Assembly (NCBI GenBank): GCA_963751795.1
Contig: CAVVVI010000004.1
Coordinates: 930,001-994,000, forward strand
Length of the DNA: 64,000 nucleotides
Source: BOG-908 sp963751795
GTDB lineage: Bacteria; Pseudomonadota; Alphaproteobacteria; Acetobacterales; Acetobacteraceae
Direction of reading: 5' to 3'
The notes under the pieces are model-generated. The model was given only the letters and a program-made list of their open reading frames with translations. It did not search any database and was not told the DNA's origin. Positions 59,894 to 64,000 of this stretch are shown in pieces. The stretch's first letter is position 1; each line of letters begins with the position of its first letter. Position numbers and translations under genes: made by a program.

Positions 59894-60297
59894 GGATGCG
59901 GCCGCCGCTGGCCGGGCTGCTGGCTGTGGCCGCTTGCCTGGCGCTGGCGCAGCCGGGTGCCGTGGCCGAGACGGTGACACCCCCTGCCCTGTCGCCGCCG
60001 GATAGCTGGGTGCCGCGGCAGAACGGCACGCTGCGGGTGCTCAACAAGCTCAATTCCACGGTCACCACGCTGACGCTGCATGTGGGCGAAGCGCGGACGC
60101 TGCAATCGCTGACGGTGCGGCTGCGCGCCTGCGCCGTGCGGCCGCCCGACCTGCCGCGCGATGCCACGGCACAGCTGACCGTCACCGACAGCCGCGAGGG
60201 CGCGCCGGGCTTCGAGGGCTGGATACTGGCCAACGAGCCCGCCGCGGCCATGCTTGAACACCCCGTCTATGACATCCAGCTTGCCGGCTGCAGCTGA
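59890..60297 (+). CDS. DUF2155 domain protein (periplasmic)
   Basis: The 135-aa protein has a signal peptide (PPLAGLLAVAACLALAQPGA region, cleavage near residue 26) and the DUF2155 core NGTLRVLNKLNSTVTTLTLH, then RACAVRPPDLPRDATAQL and GWILANEPAAAMLEHPVYDI. Two conserved cysteines (RACAV and GCS at the end) could form a disulfide. Function unknown; the family lies next to mlaD/NDUFA12 in alphaproteobacteria. Its last 29 bp overlap otsB. Confidence 0.88.
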   Translation: MRMRPPLAGLLAVAACLALAQPGAVAETVTPPALSPPDSWVPRQNGTLRVLNKLNSTVTTLTLHVGEARTLQSLTVRLRACAVRPPDLPRDATAQLTVTDSREGAPGFEGWILANEPAAAMLEHPVYDIQLAGCS

Positions 60298-60994
60298 CCT
60301 GCCCGGCCCCGGGCGGGCCGCCTACCTGCTCGATTTCGACGGCACGCTGGTCGATATCGCGCCCACCCCGGAGAGCGTGTTGGTGGACCCCGCTCTGCCC
60401 GGCGCGCTGCGGCGCCTGGCCGCGTGCGCCGGCGGCGCGGTGGCTATCGTGACCGGCCGGCCGATCGCGCAAGTGGATGCGCTGCTCGGCGGCGCCGTGG
60501 GCGCGGTGGCCGGTGAGCACGGAACCGCGCTGCGCCGCAGCAGCGATGGTGCGGTAGCATGGACGGCGCAGCCCGCACTCCCGGCCCATTGGCGCGCGGC
60601 GGCCGAAGCCGCTGCGGCCGCCCATCCCGGTGCGATGCTGGAAGACAAGCGGCACGGCCTGGTGCTGCATTACCGCGCCGCACCCCAAGCGGGCCCGGCC
60701 CTGCGCGCCGCCCTGGCCGGCCTGCTCGCCGAGCACCCCGGACGCTTCGAGCTGCTGGCCGCCAAGATGGCGTGGGAGCTGCGCCCCGCCGGCGTGAGCA
60801 AGGCCTCGGCCGTGCACGCGCTGATGGCCGAGCCGCCCTTTGCCGGCCGCGTGCCGATCTTCGTGGGCGACGACGTGACCGACGAGGACGGCATGGAGGC
60901 CGCCCGCGCTTTGGGCGGCTTCGGGATGCGCCTGCCCGACGATTTCGCCACCCCCGAAGCGGTGCGCGGCTGGATCGTCGCCCTGGGCGCCTGA
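60269..60994 (+). CDS. otsB: Trehalose-6-phosphate phosphatase OtsB
   Basis: OtsB dephosphorylates trehalose-6-phosphate. The product is 241 aa from the ATG at 60269. HAD motifs: YLLDFDGTLVDIAPTP (DxDGT), VTGRP in the second motif, ELRPAGVSKASAV (Lys) and FVGDDVTDEDGM. No otsA synthase is next to it here, although it may be elsewhere; a GH15 enzyme related to trehalases lies at 21 kb. The start overlaps DUF2155. Confidence 0.93.
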   Translation: MTSSLPAAADLPGPGRAAYLLDFDGTLVDIAPTPESVLVDPALPGALRRLAACAGGAVAIVTGRPIAQVDALLGGAVGAVAGEHGTALRRSSDGAVAWTAQPALPAHWRAAAEAAAAAHPGAMLEDKRHGLVLHYRAAPQAGPALRAALAGLLAEHPGRFELLAAKMAWELRPAGVSKASAVHALMAEPPFAGRVPIFVGDDVTDEDGMEAARALGGFGMRLPDDFATPEAVRGWIVALGA

Positions 60995-61018
60995 GGCGGC
61001 GATCCTGCCCCGCTGCGG

Positions 61019-61972
61019 CTACTTGTTCGGCAGTTGCAGAAAGGGGATCGGCGCCCCCGCATAGATGTTCTGCGGCAACTGCCCGTTCCACCGCTCGGCC
61101 GTACGCAGCGCCACCAGGTTGGCGTTGGCCGTGAGGGATTTGGCCAGCGCCAGCGCGGCATCGGCTTCGGCCTGGCCGCGCAGCCGTGTCGCCTGAGCGT
61201 CGGCAGAGGCTTGCAGCAGCTTGCTCTGGCTTTCGCCACGCGCCTGCTCGATGGCCGCATTGGCTTCGCCGGCCGCGCGCACCTTGGCTGTCTCCGCCTC
61301 GATGCTGGCGCGCTGCTGGTTCTGCTCGGCCGCCTGGCGCTGCGTGCGGGCCTGCATCGCCGCCTCAATAGCCGCGGCATAGCTCTCCGGCATGCCCACC
61401 AGCGCGGTCTGCACGCTGTCCACCTTGATGCCGAACAGGTTCGACAGGTCGCGCGAGAGCACGCTGCGCGCCTCGTCGATAATCTGCTGGCGTTCGGCGC
61501 CGGCCACCTCGTTGATGTCGTGCCGGCCGATGACGGTGCGCAGGCGGTCGGCGATGATGGTCTGGTAGTTGCGTTCCAGATCCAGGTTGCCGGCGCGCCC
61601 GACCTCGTAGAGCAGGTGATACACCGCCGAGTCCGGCACCTGCGTAGTGACGGTGACGTGCATGGTGATCTTCTGCGCGTCACGCGTGAAGGTTTCCATG
61701 TTGCCCAAATCCATCACGTCGAGGCTGACGGCCATGCGGTCCACCGTGGTGAACAGCGGCGATTTGAAGTGCAGCCCGGGGCCGATCGGGCCGGCAGCCG
61801 CATTCTCCACCCGGCCGAACTGGCGAACGTAGGCACGCTCGTTCTGGCCCACGGTGAAATAGCTGTTGTCGGCCAGAACCAGTGCCACGAGGCCGGCCGC
61901 GCCCACCGCGAGCAGCGGGCCTACGCCGGCGCGAGGCCGGTGCAGCGGGGCAAAGTTCGTCAGGTCGGTCAT
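61019..61972 (-). CDS. SPFH/Band 7 domain protein (prohibitin-like)
   Basis: The 317-aa protein has one N-terminal TM (VGPLLAVGAAGLVALVLA) followed by the Band 7 domain: FTVGQNERAYVRQFGRVENA, LHFKSPLFTTVDRM and the coiled-coil with many Ala/Gln (RQAAEQNQQRASIEAETAKV). It resembles HflC/prohibitin scaffolds controlling FtsH. The start ATG at 61972 has GGAG 9 nt upstream; an ATG at 61999 is less good. It takes the place where ruvB would be expected after ruvA. Confidence 0.88.
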   Translation of the reverse strand: MTDLTNFAPLHRPRAGVGPLLAVGAAGLVALVLADNSYFTVGQNERAYVRQFGRVENAAAGPIGPGLHFKSPLFTTVDRMAVSLDVMDLGNMETFTRDAQKITMHVTVTTQVPDSAVYHLLYEVGRAGNLDLERNYQTIIADRLRTVIGRHDINEVAGAERQQIIDEARSVLSRDLSNLFGIKVDSVQTALVGMPESYAAAIEAAMQARTQRQAAEQNQQRASIEAETAKVRAAGEANAAIEQARGESQSKLLQASADAQATRLRGQAEADAALALAKSLTANANLVALRTAERWNGQLPQNIYAGAPIPFLQLPNK

Positions 61973-62137
61973 CGTGCGGCTCCGGGGCGTTTCGGTCATC
62001 GCAGGCAGCGGACGCGGTTCGGCAGCGTCGGGAAGGCGCGGCCACGCGGCGCTGGCCTGCCACGACGATATAGGTACGGAAAGACAACGTTTCAGCCATC
62101 GCCGGCGGTGCTGCCCCGGCGTGGCGGGTATGCGCGC

Positions 62138-62740
62138 CTAGCGGGCCAATTCGCGGAGGCTGTTACGGATCACCGCGTCCAGCGACGCCTCGGCGCCCAA
62201 CGCCTCGACGGCGCGCGCCACCACCTGATGGGCTTCCTGCCGCCGATAGCCGAGATTGGCCAGTGCGGAGAGCGCATCGGCGGCCAAGCCGCCCGGTGGC
62301 GGGCCAGAACCGATCGGCAGGGCGGGCCCGGCCGGCATGGCGCCGGCACGGTCGCGCAATTCGGTCAGCAGGCGGATCACCAGCTTGGGGCCAACGCCGG
62401 CGACGCGGGTGAGGGCCGCGCGGTCGCCCGCCGAGATGGCGCCGACCAGCTCGGCCGGCGAGAGCGCCGAGAGGATCGCCAGCGCCACCTTGGCGCCAAC
62501 GCCCTGCACCGTGGTCAGCAGGCGGAACCAGTCGCGCTCGGCTGAATCGGCGAACCCGTAGAGCAGGATGGCATCCTCGCGCACCAAGGTTTCGACCAGC
62601 ACGCGCGCCTGGGCGGGCGGCGATGGCAGGGCAGCGAGCGTGCGGGTGCTGGCCTGCACCAGGTAGCCGACGCCGGCCACGTCGATGACACAGCTCTGGC
62701 TGTCGAGCGCTTCGAGGCGGCCGGTGAGCAGCGCGATCAT
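62138..62740 (-). CDS. ruvA: Holliday junction branch migration protein RuvA
   Basis: RuvA binds Holliday junctions and loads the RuvB motor. The product is 200 aa from the ATG at 62740: OB-fold start MIALLTGRLEALDSQSCVI, two helix-hairpin-helix motifs (LTTVQGVGAKVALAILSAL and ALTRVAGVGPKLVIRLLTEL) and the C-terminal RuvB-binding domain with ALANLGYRRQEAHQV. It lies 34 bp after ruvC. ruvB does not follow in the window; a 138-bp gap and an SPFH gene do. Confidence 0.95.
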   Translation of the reverse strand: MIALLTGRLEALDSQSCVIDVAGVGYLVQASTRTLAALPSPPAQARVLVETLVREDAILLYGFADSAERDWFRLLTTVQGVGAKVALAILSALSPAELVGAISAGDRAALTRVAGVGPKLVIRLLTELRDRAGAMPAGPALPIGSGPPPGGLAADALSALANLGYRRQEAHQVVARAVEALGAEASLDAVIRNSLRELAR

Positions 62741-62774
62741 GCGGCGGCCCGGCCGCTGCGGCGAGATGGCGGCA

Positions 62775-63281
62775 TCAGCGCGCCGCCGCCGCGTAGATCG
62801 CCCGCGTCGCGCGGTGGTGGGCGTGGCAGATCGCCACGGCCAGCGCATCGGACGCATCGGCGCGCCGCACCAGCGCGCCGGGCAGCAGGCGGCGCACCAT
62901 GTCGGCTACCTGCGCCTTGTCGGCGTTGCCGGTGCCCACCACCGCCCGCTTGACCATCTTGGCGCCGTACTCGGCGATGCGCAGCCCGGCCAGCGCCGGC
63001 GTCAGCAGCGCCACGCCGCGCGCGTAGCCGAGCTTCAGCGTGGCGGCACCGTTCTGGTTGACATAGGTCTCCTCCACCGCGGCCTCGGCCGGACCATGCA
63101 AGGCGATCAGCGCGGAGAGGCCCTCGTGGATGGCACGCAGGCGCTCGGGCACCGGCGTCTCGGCGTCGGTCGCGATCACGCCGTCGGCGACATGGCGCAG
63201 GCGGTTGCCGTCGGAATCGACGATGCCCCAGCCGGTGAAGCGCAAGCCGGGGTCGATGCCCAGCAGGCGGATGGGCGTCAA
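62775..63281 (-). CDS. ruvC: Crossover junction endodeoxyribonuclease RuvC
   Basis: RuvC cleaves Holliday junctions symmetrically. The product is 168 aa. Catalytic acids: Asp in RLLGIDPGLRFTGWG, Glu in AVEETYVNQNG, and the C-terminal DASDALAVAICHAHH block. It overlaps yebC by 4 bp and precedes ruvA, the usual yebC-ruvC-ruvA order. Confidence 0.96.
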   Translation of the reverse strand: MTPIRLLGIDPGLRFTGWGIVDSDGNRLRHVADGVIATDAETPVPERLRAIHEGLSALIALHGPAEAAVEETYVNQNGAATLKLGYARGVALLTPALAGLRIAEYGAKMVKRAVVGTGNADKAQVADMVRRLLPGALVRRADASDALAVAICHAHHRATRAIYAAAAR

Positions 63282-64000
63282 CCGGACAGGCGGGCGAGCA
63301 CCGCCTCGGGGATGTCGAAATTGGCGTAAACGTTTTGCACGTCGTCGTTGTCCTCAAGCGCGTCGATCAGCTTGAGCACGGCGGCGGCGCGCTCCTCGTC
63401 CAGCGTGACCGTGGTGGCCGGGCGCCAGTCGAAGCGCGCCTCCTCCGGCGGGCCGAACGCGCGTTCCAGCGCATCGCGCACGGCGAACAGGCCATCGGTG
63501 GCGCAGGTGATCTCATGGCCCTCGGCGGTGCTGACCACGTCGTCCGCGCCGGCTTCGATGGCGGCTTCCAGCATGGCATCGGGCGTGGCGGCGGCAGGCT
63601 TGTAGGTGACCAGGCCGAGCCGGGTGAACATGAAGCTGACGGAGTTCGTCTCGCCCAGCGCGCCGCCATGCTTGCTGAACGCCGAGCGCACGTCGGACGC
63701 GGTGCGGTTGCGGTTGTCGGTCAGCGTTTCCACGATCACCGCCACGCCAGCCGGGCCATAGCCCTCGTAACGCACGTCGGTGTAGTCGTCGCCGGCGGCC
63801 GCACCCGAGGCCTTCTTGATGGCGCGGTCCACCGCATCCTTGCTCATATTCTGCTTGTAGGCGGTAGCAACGGCGGCGCGCAGGCGGGCATTGGCGGCGG
63901 GGTCCGGCAGGCCCTGCTTGGCGGCGACGCTGATTTCGCGGATGAGCTTGGCGAACTGGCGGGCGCGACGCGCATCCTGCGCGCCCTTGTGGTGCATGAC
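63278..64000 (-). CDS. YebC/PmpR-family transcriptional regulator (N-terminus off the right edge)
   Basis: The YebC/PmpR family comprises DNA-binding regulators and translation factors for polyproline or ribosome stalling. The product has 240+ residues; the first methionine in view is not the true start, because the family begins about 10 residues earlier (AGHSxFKNIMHRKGAQD) and the codon before the visible Met is GTC with an open frame to base 64000. Features: RARQFAKLIREISVAAKQG, NMSKDAVDRAIKKASG and YEGYGPAGVAVIVETLTDN. The stop overlaps ruvC. Confidence 0.94.
   Translation of the reverse strand, partial: VMHHKGAQDARRARQFAKLIREISVAAKQGLPDPAANARLRAAVATAYKQNMSKDAVDRAIKKASGAAAGDDYTDVRYEGYGPAGVAVIVETLTDNRNRTASDVRSAFSKHGGALGETNSVSFMFTRLGLVTYKPAAATPDAMLEAAIEAGADDVVSTAEGHEITCATDGLFAVRDALERAFGPPEEARFDWRPATTVTLDEERAAAVLKLIDALEDNDDVQNVYANFDIPEAVLARLSG

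Noticed and set aside
1..64000. Insertion sequences, prophage, integrases, CRISPR arrays, rRNA operon
   Set aside because: No transposase, integrase, phage structural gene, repeated spacer array or rRNA-like sequence was recognised in any frame.

Overview
The window reads as a high-GC alphaproteobacterial chromosome, most likely an acetic-acid-bacterium relative (Rhodospirillales/Acetobacterales; inference only). Support comes from family combinations: FlbT, FlaF and DUF1217 in a flagellar cluster, the hopanoid radical-SAM enzyme HpnH, the complex I accessory subunit NDUFA12 beside MlaD and DUF2155, a DUF2155/otsB overlap, and a tRNA-Trp/secE/nusG block. I see no insertion sequence, prophage, CRISPR array or rRNA.

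Layout. 1-12.8 kb is a flagellar cluster: fliK, flgD, fliF, fliG and fliH run leftward; flgE, flgK, flgL and flbT run rightward behind a good sigma-54 type promoter; then a DUF1217 gene (leftward), flagellin and flaF. 13-16.6 kb holds a GH17-GT2 beta-glucan synthase and small membrane or coiled-coil proteins. 16.6-26 kb holds an MFS transporter, hpnH, a tlyA-type methyltransferase, a diguanylate cyclase, a GH15 enzyme, an SDR dehydrogenase, a second DUF3429 gene and a DUF421 pair. 26-34 kb (leftward) holds tmk, dacC-like, rlpA, mltB-like, nrdB, nrdA with a candidate NrdR box, nusG, secE and tRNA-Trp. tRNA-Gly and the kdpFABC potassium pump follow rightward, preceded by a 27-residue membrane ORF. 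39-50 kb is mainly envelope and lipid-related: acyltransferase, APS reductase, a QueD-like protein, AsmA, a PTP/DedA/ATP-grasp trio, an Old Yellow Enzyme, UppP, an SGNH hydrolase and an AI-2E-type permease. 51-56 kb is a tightly coupled signalling locus: receiver, hybrid kinase with two receivers, a second receiver, and a pentapeptide-repeat protein ending in a two-TM potassium-channel-like pore. 56-64 kb is housekeeping: ferredoxin, flavin reductase, a class II RNR-derived TSCPD protein, NDUFA12, mlaD, DUF2155, otsB, an SPFH protein, ruvA, ruvC and yebC.

A striking overall property is that six otherwise intact genes (fliK, the SDR, the second DUF3429 gene, rlpA, kdpA, the Old Yellow Enzyme) each carry one apparent extra base, always in the +1 sense. 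This looks more like insertion-type sequencing error than real decay. The most interesting biology is the kinase/receiver/channel locus at 51-56 kb, the micro-ORF ahead of kdpF, the ATC start of flaF, and the RNR-derived TSCPD protein in a genome that also has class I RNR with a candidate NrdR site.
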